Positions 9,471 through 17,595 of a DNA stretch of 64,000 nucleotides are shown one piece after another. This stretch comes from CAVXGU01 sp963761615 (GTDB lineage Bacteria; Acidobacteriota; Vicinamibacteria; Vicinamibacterales; CAVVIG01). The stretch is from the NCBI GenBank assembly GCA_963761615.1, contig CAVXGU010000004.1, positions 310,001 through 374,000 of the forward strand, in the 5' to 3' direction. The position numbers and the translations under genes were made by a program. Numbering within the stretch: the stretch's first letter is position 1; the number at the start of each line of letters is the position of its first letter. The notes under the pieces were generated by a model. That model saw only the letters and a program-made list of their open reading frames with translations. It was not told the origin of the DNA and did not search any database.

Positions 9471-11646
9471 GCAGCTCGAACACATAGACCGCGTTGCCGT
9501 GGTCCGGCGTGTTGATCTCGGGCGTGATCGTCCGCGGCACCAGCCGCGGGCTTCCGCCGCCCGTCCCGGTCGTTACCGCGACATACTGCTTGCCGTCCAC
9601 GGAGAAGGTCACCGGGTAGCCCTGGACCGACGTGCCGAGGCGGGTCTGCCACAGCGTCTCGCCGGTCCGCACGTCGAAGGCGCGGAACACACGGTTCAGA
9701 TCGCCGATGAAGCCCACGCCGGTCGCCGTCGTCAGCGCCGCCGTCAGGAAGGCCGGGCGCTGCTCGATGCTCCACTTCTGCTTCATCGTGGCCACGTCGT
9801 AGGCCACCAGGCGGCCGACGTTGCCGTTCGAGCCCGGCATCTCGAAGAATCGGCGGTCGGCGCCCGTGCCGCCCGATCCGTCGGTCTTCGCGATGTCGCG
9901 GCCCGACATCTCCATGCACGACTGGCTGAGCGGAATCACGAGCAGACCGGCCGGCGGGTTGTAGCTCATCGCCTGCCAGTTGTGGCCGCCCTCGGTGCTC
10001 GGGCAGGCCGAGATCCACTCCTTGGTCTTCTGCTCGACGATGTCGGCGCGGTACGTCGGCTGGCCCGTGGTCGGGTCGATGCGGTCGAAGACGTTCTGCA
10101 GCAGGGTTTCGACGTGGCCGAGGTACTTGCCCGTCGTGCGATCGAGCTTCCAGAGAATCCCGGCCTTGCCGATGTTGAACAGGTCCTTCTGGTCGCCGAT
10201 GTCCACCAGCACCCGCTCGAACACCTCGTCCTGGTCGAGTGACTCGCCCGGGATGTACTGGTGGTACCAGATGAGCTTCCCGGTGTCCGGATTGAGCGCG
10301 AGCGTCGACTCGCCGTAGAGCGCCGCGTCGAACACCGAGGTGCCGCGGCTCGCCGGCATCCACGGCTTGGGCTGCGCCGTGCCCCAGTACGTGATGTTCA
10401 GATCGGGATCGTAGGTGCCCGCAATCCAGGTCTCGCCGCCGACGCGGAGGTTGTCGGGCAGACCGCCCCACGTGTCGGCGCCGGGGTCGCCCGACCGGGC
10501 GATCGTGTGGAACTTCCAGAGCAGGTGGCCGTCGTTGGCGTCGAAGGCGCTGATCCGGCACGCTTCCTGGCCGTAGCGATCGCAGCCCGCGAGGCCCTGC
10601 AGCACTTTTCCGTTGATCACGATCGGGCCCGCGGTGTTCGCGTAGCCCTGGTTGTGGTCGCCGACGACGACGTCCCAGATCTTCCGCCCGGTCTTCGCGT
10701 CGAGCGCCACGAGCCTGGCGTCGGTCGTCGCCATGAAGATCTTGTCCTGGTAGATCGCCGCGTTGCGCATGGCGGCGATGCCGACCTGCTCCTCCGGACC
10801 GACGTGGTTCTCCCACAGGAGGTCGCCGGTCTTCGCGTCGAGCGCCTGCATCACGTTGCCGGTATTGGTCAGGTACATGATCCCGTCGTGCACGATGGGC
10901 GTCGGCTCGTTCGCGCCGCCCTCGTCGTTCATGTTCCAGACCCACGCCAGCCGCAGGTTCTTCACGTTGTCGCGCGTGATCGACGTGAGCGGGCTGTAGC
11001 TCCAGCCCTGGTAGTTCCGGCGCGCCATCAGCCAGTCGCCCGGCGGCTCGTTGCGCAGCATCGCGTCGGTGACGGGCGTGTAGTTCGTGATGTGCCCCTC
11101 GACGGTCAGCCCGCGCACCGGCGCGGGACCCCCGCGGCCGCCGCGACCGCCTACGCCGCCCCGGCCGCCGGGCGCCCCGCCCCGGCCGCCGGCGCCGCCC
11201 CCGCGTCCGGCCTGCGCGAACTGCGGCGGCGCCTGCCCGGTGGCCACCGACCCGATCGGCACGACCGTCGCGATCGCGAGCGCCTGCGGGCCGGCGGGCG
11301 CGCCATTGGCCTGCAGCACGTAGGCGGCGATCGCAAGGTACTCGTCGTTGCTCAAGGCGGGGCCGCCAGGCGGCATGGTGTTCATGTACTGGACGAGATC
11401 CGCGGTGGTGCGGGCCCGCCAGGTGTTCATGAAGTTGGGGCCCGCGAGCGGCGGCGCTTCGTTGCGCCCGCCGAGGTCGGTCATGTGGCAGCTCTCGCAG
11501 TTGGCCGTGTAGAGCGCACGGCCCTCGGCCGCCTGGGCCGCGGTGTAGACGGAGGCGGGCGCCTGTCCTGCGGTCAGCGCCGCGGCCAGCGCGGTGACGG
11601 TCGCCAGGGCGAGCAGGAATCGTGTCGAGGCCGACGCGCGGGTCAT
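9466..11646 (-). CDS. PQQ-type quinoprotein dehydrogenase with N-terminal cytochrome c domain
   Basis: 726 residues. Signal peptide (about 1-27), a cytochrome c domain with one haem site (CESCH, about residue 50; distal Met likely in MPPGG), a Gly/Arg/Pro-rich linker (about 150-190), then an eight-bladed PQQ propeller with tryptophan-docking motifs such as LRLAWVWNMN, LVALDAKTGRKIW and FRAFDVRTGETLWQT. Family members oxidise alcohols, aldoses or similar substrates in the periplasm and pass electrons to cytochrome c. Here haem and PQQ modules share a chain. The start overlaps the CHRD stop (TGA/ATG, 11643-11646). The substrate cannot be read from sequence. Confidence 0.9.
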   Translation of the reverse strand: MTRASASTRFLLALATVTALAAALTAGQAPASVYTAAQAAEGRALYTANCESCHMTDLGGRNEAPPLAGPNFMNTWRARTTADLVQYMNTMPPGGPALSNDEYLAIAAYVLQANGAPAGPQALAIATVVPIGSVATGQAPPQFAQAGRGGGAGGRGGAPGGRGGVGGRGGRGGPAPVRGLTVEGHITNYTPVTDAMLRNEPPGDWLMARRNYQGWSYSPLTSITRDNVKNLRLAWVWNMNDEGGANEPTPIVHDGIMYLTNTGNVMQALDAKTGDLLWENHVGPEEQVGIAAMRNAAIYQDKIFMATTDARLVALDAKTGRKIWDVVVGDHNQGYANTAGPIVINGKVLQGLAGCDRYGQEACRISAFDANDGHLLWKFHTIARSGDPGADTWGGLPDNLRVGGETWIAGTYDPDLNITYWGTAQPKPWMPASRGTSVFDAALYGESTLALNPDTGKLIWYHQYIPGESLDQDEVFERVLVDIGDQKDLFNIGKAGILWKLDRTTGKYLGHVETLLQNVFDRIDPTTGQPTYRADIVEQKTKEWISACPSTEGGHNWQAMSYNPPAGLLVIPLSQSCMEMSGRDIAKTDGSGGTGADRRFFEMPGSNGNVGRLVAYDVATMKQKWSIEQRPAFLTAALTTATGVGFIGDLNRVFRAFDVRTGETLWQTRLGTSVQGYPVTFSVDGKQYVAVTTGTGGGSPRLVPRTITPEINTPDHGNAVYVFELP

Positions 11647-12098
11647 CGTGAGCTCTCCTCCGGGAACAGCCAGCCCCGCAGATGGCCGTCGGGCGCCTTC
11701 TCGGAGTACAGCTGGATGTAGAGCCAGTCCTTCTGGAGGTCCTGCGCCTGCGCCGCCGTCAGGGTGACGGTGCCGGTGATGGTGCCCTTGGTGTCGGTGG
11801 AGATCGTCAGCGCCGACACCATCGGCCCCGGCACTCCGGGCCGCCCCTGGTGCAGCTCGGCCCTGGTCGCTGCCGACGGCAGTCCCTCGAAGGTTCCGGA
11901 AATGGTCAGTTTCGTGCCCGCGAGCGTCGCCGTGGCCGACCCCGACCCGGCCAGGGTCTCGAGCTGCTGCACGGTGTGTGGCACCGCGGTCAGCCGCGCC
12001 TGGTACCGCCTGGTAGCCTGCGCTCCGGCCCGGGCCGCGGGGAAGGTGACGGCCGCCGCTACGGCGCCCGCCAATACCAGCGTCTTCAGGTTTCTCAT
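11643..12098 (-). CDS. CHRD domain secreted protein
   Basis: 151 residues. A signal peptide (about 1-26) precedes a CHRD domain: YQARLTAVPHTVQQLETLAG at the start, LTISGTFEGLPS in the middle and LYIQLYSEKAPDGHLRGWLF at the end, all typical of the chordin-like fold. ATG 12098 is preferred to upstream codons because it opens the signal sequence. It precedes and is translationally coupled to the cytochrome-quinoprotein gene, so the two exported products may work together. The biochemical role of bacterial CHRD proteins is not established. Confidence 0.85.
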   Translation of the reverse strand: MRNLKTLVLAGAVAAAVTFPAARAGAQATRRYQARLTAVPHTVQQLETLAGSGSATATLAGTKLTISGTFEGLPSAATRAELHQGRPGVPGPMVSALTISTDTKGTITGTVTLTAAQAQDLQKDWLYIQLYSEKAPDGHLRGWLFPEESSR

Positions 12099-12219
12099 GG
12101 GACCGTCCTTGCGGGACGCATCATAACGCGGCTCTGGCCCCGGGGCCCAGGCGGGCTCCGGAGGCATGGCGCGCGGCTCTCGTGCACGAGATCGAGGATC
12201 CGTGGCATTCTTTCCTGAG

Positions 12220-13614
12220 ATGAGCATCGTCGACACCTATCCGGCGTATGCGGGGACGTCGGCCATCGACGCGCTGCGGGCCCGGGAATACGGGCGCCTC
12301 GAGCAGAACGGCGACGTGTACCTCGACTACACCGCGGGCTCGCTGTACGCCGTGTCCCAGGTGGAGCGGCACATGGCGATGCTCCGCGACGGCGTCTTCG
12401 GCAACCCGCACTCCACCAATCCCAGCTCGTCGCGGTCGACCGAGCTGGCGGATCGGGCCCGGCGGGCCGTGCTCGAGTTCTTCAACGCGTCGCCGGACGA
12501 GTGGGTGGTCGTGTTCACGGCGAACGCGAGCGAGGCCCTCAAGCTGGTCGGCGAGTCGTACCCGTTCGGCCCCGGCGGCCGGTTCCTGCTCACCTTCGAC
12601 AACCACAACTCGGTGAACGGCATCCGCGAGTTCGCCCGCGCCCGAGGCGCGTGCACGACGTACGTGCCCGTGGTGCTGCCGGAGATGCGCGTGGACGAGG
12701 CCGCCCTGGCGGCAGAGCTCGATCGTCCGCCCGCGACGGGCGGGGCGCTCTTCGCATACCCGGCCCAGTCCAACTTCTCGGGGGTGCAGCATCCGCTCTC
12801 GTGGGTCGCCCGTGCCCGCGAGCGGGGATGGGACGTGCTGCTCGACGCGGCGGCGTTCACGCCGACGAACCGGCTCGACCTGGGCCGCGTGAAGCCGGAC
12901 TTCGTCGTGCAGTCCTTCTACAAGATCTTCGGGTACCCGACAGGCGTCGGCTGCCTGCTGGCCCGGCGCGCGGCGCTGGCCCGGCTGCGGCGGCCGTGGT
13001 TCGCCGGGGGCACGATCACCGTCGCCTCCGTGCAGGGCGACAAGCACTACCTCGCGGACAACGAGACCGCGTTCGAGGACGGCACGCTGGACTACCTCAA
13101 CCTGCCGGCGGTGGTGCTGGGCTTCGAGCACATCACGTCGGTGGGCCTGCCCCTGATCCACGAGCGCGTGTCGCTCCTGACCGGCTGGCTGCTCGATCGC
13201 CTGGTCGGTCTCGAGCACGCGAACGGGACGCCGGTGGCGCGGATCTTCGGCCCGCACTCGGTCGATCGACGCGGCGGCATCGTCACGTTCAACTTCTACG
13301 ACCGCAACGGCAAGGCGATCGATCACCGCGCGGTCGAGGCGCGCGCCAACGCGGCGCAGATCTCACTGAGGACCGGGTGCTTCTGCAACCCCGGCGGCGG
13401 CGAGGTGGCGCTCGGGATCACCGGGACCGAGCTGTCGAGCTGTTTCCACCAGCCCGAGCATCAGGCGCGGCTGACGCTCGACGATTTCCGCCTGTGCATC
13501 GACGGCAAGAGCAGCGGCGCCGTCCGCGTCTCCCTCGGCATCGTTTCCAACGCCGCCGACGTCGATCGCTTCATCGAGTTCGCGGGGCAGTTCCGCCAGG
13601 GCTCCCTGGGCTAG
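12220..13614 (+). CDS. Class V aminotransferase-fold PLP enzyme (MOCOS/cysteine desulfurase-like)
   Basis: 464 residues. PLP-enzyme features: YLDYTAGSL near the N-terminus, FTANASEALKLVGESYPF, substrate loop FDNHNSVNGIREF, and SFYKIFGYPTGVGCLL with the Schiff-base lysine. RTGCFCNPGG near the C-terminus resembles the desulfurase domain of molybdenum cofactor sulfurases more than IscS/SufS. There is no MOSC domain or molybdoenzyme partner next to it. A likely role is sulfur transfer from cysteine, but a different class V reaction is possible. It stands alone, divergent from the CHRD gene. Confidence 0.85.
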   Translation: MSIVDTYPAYAGTSAIDALRAREYGRLEQNGDVYLDYTAGSLYAVSQVERHMAMLRDGVFGNPHSTNPSSSRSTELADRARRAVLEFFNASPDEWVVVFTANASEALKLVGESYPFGPGGRFLLTFDNHNSVNGIREFARARGACTTYVPVVLPEMRVDEAALAAELDRPPATGGALFAYPAQSNFSGVQHPLSWVARARERGWDVLLDAAAFTPTNRLDLGRVKPDFVVQSFYKIFGYPTGVGCLLARRAALARLRRPWFAGGTITVASVQGDKHYLADNETAFEDGTLDYLNLPAVVLGFEHITSVGLPLIHERVSLLTGWLLDRLVGLEHANGTPVARIFGPHSVDRRGGIVTFNFYDRNGKAIDHRAVEARANAAQISLRTGCFCNPGGGEVALGITGTELSSCFHQPEHQARLTLDDFRLCIDGKSSGAVRVSLGIVSNAADVDRFIEFAGQFRQGSLG

Positions 13615-13627
13615 CGCTCCGGGTGGT

Positions 13628-13873
13628 TCATTCCGGCTTCGACTTCAACTCGGCGTCATGTTCTTCGATGAACGCCTTGATGTCGTCCGCGAGAGCCAGC
13701 AGCTTCGTCCACTGCTCCTTGTAGAGCGTCACCGGAAAGCGCCCGAGACCGTACACCGACACGCCGCCTTTTTCGCTCACCTTCAGTGACGTGCCGCGCG
13801 CCGGTCTGCTCTTGAGGCGTTCGTTCTCGGCGCGGAGTCGTGCCAGTTCGGCCTTGATGTCTTCGTCAGCCAT
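13628..13873 (-). CDS. Small conserved coiled-coil protein, function unknown
   Basis: 81 residues. An N-terminal charged coiled coil (EDIKAELARLRAENERLKS) leads into a conserved block, KVSEKGGVSVYGLGRFPVTL followed by YKEQW and a C-terminal helix ending DDIKAFIEEHDAEL. To my knowledge near-identical small proteins occur in many soil bacteria, without known function. No signal or membrane segment, so cytoplasmic. It converges on the aminotransferase gene with a 13-base gap. Confidence 0.75.
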   Translation of the reverse strand: MADEDIKAELARLRAENERLKSRPARGTSLKVSEKGGVSVYGLGRFPVTLYKEQWTKLLALADDIKAFIEEHDAELKSKPE

Positions 13874-14022
13874 GTGCCGTCCAATCCGGATTCACGATCG
13901 CCGACGTGAACTCACGTCAGCCCGTTCGCCAAGGCTATCACGGCCAAACGGATGCGCCGGTGAGCGCGGAATCGGGAAGCGGCCGGACGGGACGTCGACG
14001 GCCCATCACCTGCGCGCCGCCG

Positions 14023-14382
14023 TCACGGCGTCACGAAGACCATCTCGCGAAGCTCGCACTCGCCCTCCCACTCGGGCCAGTGCCTCTCGTGCAGCTGCAT
14101 GAACTTGCGCATGATCTCCACCGCCGCTTCGCGTGACGGCGCTTCGAGAATAGCGTAGCCTCCGATCACTTCCTTCGTTTCGGTGAACGGTCCATCGGTG
14201 AGATGAAGTCGGCCACCGGACTGCCGGATCCGGGCGCCGCCCGACGTCGCGGCGAGACCGCCGGTCTGGATGAGCGAGCCATCCGCGAGCGACGACTCGA
14301 TGAACTTGCCCATCGCGTCCATCATCGGCCGCGGAGGCGCTCCCTGACCTTCGGTCGTTCGTACCAGTCCCAGAAACCGCAT
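14023..14382 (-). CDS. YCII-related (YciI-like/DGPF) domain protein
   Basis: 119 residues, start MRFLGLVRTTEGQ at ATG 14382 with GGAGG about 8 bases upstream. The core shows the YCII family pattern: LIQTGGLAATSGGARI, LTDGPFTETKEVIGGYAIL (the DGPF motif) and EAAVEIMRKFMQLHERHWPEWEGECELREM. These dimeric alpha/beta-barrel proteins are often found with ECF sigma factors; none is visible here. Function unknown. Longer readings upstream run through low-complexity sequence and are rejected. Confidence 0.85.
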   Translation of the reverse strand: MRFLGLVRTTEGQGAPPRPMMDAMGKFIESSLADGSLIQTGGLAATSGGARIRQSGGRLHLTDGPFTETKEVIGGYAILEAPSREAAVEIMRKFMQLHERHWPEWEGECELREMVFVTP

Positions 14383-14744
14383 GACGTCCCTCCTCACGTG
14401 GCCACGGCGGCCGACCAGCCGGCCGCATTGCGCCAACAAGTTGAACGAAAACCGGCACTCCCAGGAACGGGCCGCCGGAGGACCACAGGCGGCAGCGCCG
14501 CACCTCCTTCGGGCGAGTCGAGCCGCCACGTTCCCATCCACTCGTCGAATGGGCAACGGTCGGATCGACATGCCGAATCGGGATGGTCGGCACCCGGATG
14601 GCCGGCAAACGGCGGTCCTGGTTCCGAGTAGCTGCCTCGAGAAGGTTGTGCCCCCGGGGTTCCAGGCCCAGCGAATCGCGCGTAACGTATCACGCAGGCA
14701 GCGGGCCGGCAACGGACGTGTGTGTCGACGCGTGTGTCGCCCGC
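14383..14744. other. Intergenic region, no gene found
   Basis: 362 bases between the YCII gene and the end of the TonB receptor gene. Open frames exist on both strands, but their translations are Arg/Pro-rich, lack domains and have no usable ribosome sites. I see no hairpin with a U-tract, RNA gene or repeat. It probably carries the YCII promoter near 14390-14440 and the receptor's terminator. Confidence 0.5.
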
Positions 14745-16979
14745 TCAGAAGCGATAGCGCAGCCCGACTCGGAGCGTGCGCCCGGCTTCCGGGAAGCCCG
14801 GGTACAGCGAGTAGTTCTCGTCCAGGAGGTTCTGGCCGCTCGCCTCGGCGTCGAGACCCGGCCGCAGCGCGAACGACGCCTTCGCGTCGATCGTCGCGAA
14901 TCCTGCGAGCGTGCCCGCCGCGCCGGCGTCGTCCCGCACCAGACGTGAGGATACACCGTTGATCGCGCCGACGAGCTGCAGGCGCGGGACTCCCGAGTAG
15001 ATCGCTTCGGCGAACACCGAGTGCGCGGGCGTGTTCAGGAGCGGCACGCCCGTGTCGTGCACCGCGTGTCGGTGGAGGTACCAGTAGCCGAGCGTCGTCT
15101 GCAGGCCGCGCGCCATCCGGGCCCGCCACTCGGCCTCGAGGCCCGTGTTGCGCACGTCGCCGACGTTCTGGAGCTGGAACAGGCTGGGCTGCAGGTAGAA
15201 CGGCTGCACGAGATCGGTGACCGCCGTGTAGAAGGCCGTGACGTCGACGGAGCCGGCGCGTCCGAGCGGGGAGCTGTACCCGACTTCACCGGTGGTCGCG
15301 CGCTCGGCGCGCAGGTCCGGGTTGGGCACGGCCGAGCCCATGCGGTACGAGTAGCGATCCTTGATCGCGGGCAGCCGGGTCTTGTGGTACGCGGCGAACC
15401 GGAACTGGCCGCCGCCCCGCGCCGCCACGGAGACGGCCGCCTGCGGGTTCACGCCGCCGGCGTGGCCGAGGGGAAAGGGCGTCACGACGCCGCTGACGAA
15501 GTCCTCGGCGCGCCGCGTCTCCTGGTGATCGACGCTGACGCCCGCGACGAGGCTGACGGCGGACGAGATGGCGATGGTGTCCTCGACGCCCGTCGAGATC
15601 GTGCGGTTGTCGAAGTGACGGACCGGCTCGCCGATGTTGTGCTCGCGGTGGATGTCCTCCTTGATCGAGGCCGACGCCCGGAGCGTCTGTCTGGCCAGGT
15701 CCACGCCGTATTCGCCGCTCGCACCGTCGGTGTAGTCGTCGTAGATGCTCCGGAACGCGTAGGGCCGCGTGATCGTCAGGTAGGTCGCGTCGTCGTAGGA
15801 GTCGAGCTCGTTGTAGAAGCGATCGTAGTACACGCGTGAGCGGAGGTACTGGGATCCGGGGAGCGGCGTGTTCCCGGCGAAGTAGACGCTGTCCTTGTCC
15901 CAGGCCGGCCACGTCCAGAAGCGCGCCTTCACCGCGCTGTCCGTGCCGGCGTACGCGGGAACATCCTTGCGGGCGCGCTGGCGCGTGTAGTTGATCGCGT
16001 ACTCGCCGGCACCCGACGGCGTGAGGGCGACCTTGCCGTTGACGAGCGCGTCGCGGCGCGACGAGTGGTCGCGCGCGCCGCCGTGCTCGAGCGCCGTCGG
16101 GACGAAGCCGCCGGGCAGGGGAAAGTCGTCGGCCTGGAGCCACGACGCGGCGCCGTAGAAGTACCAGCCCTGGCGCATTCCGCCGACGTCGCCGTCGACG
16201 GCCCGCTCGTGGCCGCTGGCGTCGCCCAGGTGCACCGACCCCTCGACGGGACGCGTCGGCCGGCGCGTGACCAGGTTGATCGCGCCACCGAGGGCGTTGG
16301 GCCCGATGAGCGCCGAGGTCATGCCCCTGGTCACACGCACCTCGGCGAGGTCGGCCGTCACGAACCGGTCGAGGTCCACGTAGCCGTCGTACGGCACGTA
16401 CACCGGGACGCCGTCGATGAAGAGCGGCACCTGACGCAGGTCGAAGCCCCTGAGATACGCGGCGCCCTCGTTTCGCGGGCCCACGCGATACAGGCTCACA
16501 CCAGGCACGGCCGCGAGCGTGTCGGTCACGGTCCGGGCGTCCAGCGATCGCATGTCGGATGCCCCAATCGTGCCGACGCCTCCGGCCGGCGACGCGCCCG
16601 TGACGGCGATGTCGACCCGGCCCAGATAGAAGGCCCCGCTCTCCGCCTGCGCCACCAGGGCGCGCACCCGCGACAGCTCCACGACGAGATCGGCGGGACG
16701 CGTCGAGGGTGGCGGCGCCTGGCCGACCGTGAGGCCGCGCGCCGTCAGCCAGTCCGTGACCTCGCGATCGAACGCAGCGAGGCCAGCGGCCGTGGCGGAT
16801 CGGCCGGCCAGATCGTCCGCTCGCAGCGCGGCGACCTGGCGACCCAGGTCCGCGAGGCGGCGCGACCAGTCGGGAGTCCGCGAGCCGGACCGCGCACGTG
16901 CCGGGGCGCTGCCCGCGGCGAGGAGGACCGTGACGGCGGCGATCGGGAGGACGGATCGGACGAGCCGCGATGTCTGCAT
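14745..16979 (-). CDS. TonB-dependent outer membrane receptor
   Basis: 744 residues. Signal peptide (about 1-28), an unusual 100-residue N-terminal extension, a plug domain (TVTDTLAAVPGVSLYRVGPR, then RGFDLRQVPLFIDGVPVYVP and SALIGPNALGGAINLVTRRP), a 22-strand-type barrel rich in aromatic girdles, and a terminal YRF typical of BAM substrates. ATG 16979 opens the signal sequence. It is divergent from a molybdopterin-fold protein and an MbnH-type di-haem enzyme. MbnH partners are tied to metal handling, so metal-complex uptake is a reasonable guess. No binding-site evidence for a particular ligand. Confidence 0.9.
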   Translation of the reverse strand: MQTSRLVRSVLPIAAVTVLLAAGSAPARARSGSRTPDWSRRLADLGRQVAALRADDLAGRSATAAGLAAFDREVTDWLTARGLTVGQAPPPSTRPADLVVELSRVRALVAQAESGAFYLGRVDIAVTGASPAGGVGTIGASDMRSLDARTVTDTLAAVPGVSLYRVGPRNEGAAYLRGFDLRQVPLFIDGVPVYVPYDGYVDLDRFVTADLAEVRVTRGMTSALIGPNALGGAINLVTRRPTRPVEGSVHLGDASGHERAVDGDVGGMRQGWYFYGAASWLQADDFPLPGGFVPTALEHGGARDHSSRRDALVNGKVALTPSGAGEYAINYTRQRARKDVPAYAGTDSAVKARFWTWPAWDKDSVYFAGNTPLPGSQYLRSRVYYDRFYNELDSYDDATYLTITRPYAFRSIYDDYTDGASGEYGVDLARQTLRASASIKEDIHREHNIGEPVRHFDNRTISTGVEDTIAISSAVSLVAGVSVDHQETRRAEDFVSGVVTPFPLGHAGGVNPQAAVSVAARGGGQFRFAAYHKTRLPAIKDRYSYRMGSAVPNPDLRAERATTGEVGYSSPLGRAGSVDVTAFYTAVTDLVQPFYLQPSLFQLQNVGDVRNTGLEAEWRARMARGLQTTLGYWYLHRHAVHDTGVPLLNTPAHSVFAEAIYSGVPRLQLVGAINGVSSRLVRDDAGAAGTLAGFATIDAKASFALRPGLDAEASGQNLLDENYSLYPGFPEAGRTLRVGLRYRF

Positions 16980-17041
16980 GGGCGCCTGTTTTACATGATC
17001 AAGTCGTAATGAAGCAAAACGATTCGATTCGTATAGTCGAT

Positions 17042-17082
17042 TTGAGTTGTCTCTAATCCGGTCGTAGAATCCGCGTCGGGAG
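17042..17082 (+). promoter_or_regulatory. Sigma-70-type promoter plus Shine-Dalgarno for the molybdopterin-fold/MbnH operon
   Basis: TTGAGT (17042-17047) and TAGAAT (17065-17070) are separated by 17 bases, close to consensus. GGGAG at 17078-17082 precedes ATG 17089. The whole 16980-17088 divergent spacer is clearly AT-richer than its surroundings and contains direct CGATT/CGAAT repeats at about 17020-17035 that could be an operator for both directions. Confidence 0.7.
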
Positions 17083-17088
17083 CGACCG

Positions 17089-17595
17089 ATGAGACACGGA
17101 TGGATGACGATGCAGATCGCGGCGGCGCTCGCCGTGGCGGTGACGGCCGGCGCGCAGAGCGGGTCGCCGGCGACGCTCGCCGTCGTGGGCGACGTGCCGA
17201 CGCCGCTGACGCTCACCGCCGCCGACTTGCGATCGATGCCGCGGACGGAAGTGATCGTGACCGAAGACGGACAGCCGGTTCGGTACGAAGGCGTGCTGGT
17301 CGGAGCCGTCCTGGCGCGGGCGGGTGCGCCGCTCGGCCGCGACCTGACGGGCGGCGCGGTCGCGTCGTACGTGCTGGCGACCGCGAGCGACGGGTATCAG
17401 GTGGTGTTCTCGCTCGCCGAGCTCGATCCCGCGTTCACCGGCAGCCGGATCATCGTCGCGGACAGCGTCGGCGGCAAGCCGCTCTTCGACTTCCAGGGTC
17501 CGTTCCGGATCGTGGCGCCGGGCGACACCCGCGGCGCCCGCTCGATCCGCATGCTGCAGCGGCTGCAGGTCGTCCGCCTCCGGACGTCGCCATGA
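17089..17595 (+). CDS. Exported molybdopterin-binding oxidoreductase-domain protein
   Basis: 168 residues. A signal peptide (about 1-22, ending AGAQS) precedes a single small domain of the sulfite-oxidase-like molybdopterin-binding family: LTLTAADLRSMPRTEV, RYEGVLVGAVLARAGAP, SDGYQVVFSLAELDP and PFRIVAPGDTRGARSIRML. Such short stand-alone domains lack the usual dimerisation domain and may not hold a cofactor; no clear cofactor cysteine is visible. The stop overlaps the next start (ATGA at 17592-17595), which ties it to the MbnH-like gene. Confidence 0.8.
   Translation: MRHGWMTMQIAAALAVAVTAGAQSGSPATLAVVGDVPTPLTLTAADLRSMPRTEVIVTEDGQPVRYEGVLVGAVLARAGAPLGRDLTGGAVASYVLATASDGYQVVFSLAELDPAFTGSRIIVADSVGGKPLFDFQGPFRIVAPGDTRGARSIRMLQRLQVVRLRTSP

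Noticed and set aside
14394..14693. Open frames in the spacer between the YCII and TonB genes
   Set aside because: Arg/Ser/Pro-rich translations on both strands with no start context or similarity to any known family.
16980..17088. Possible riboswitch (cobalamin or molybdenum cofactor) ahead of the TonB receptor or molybdopterin-fold gene
   Set aside because: Only 109 bases are available between divergent starts, and none of the conserved riboswitch core boxes could be found.
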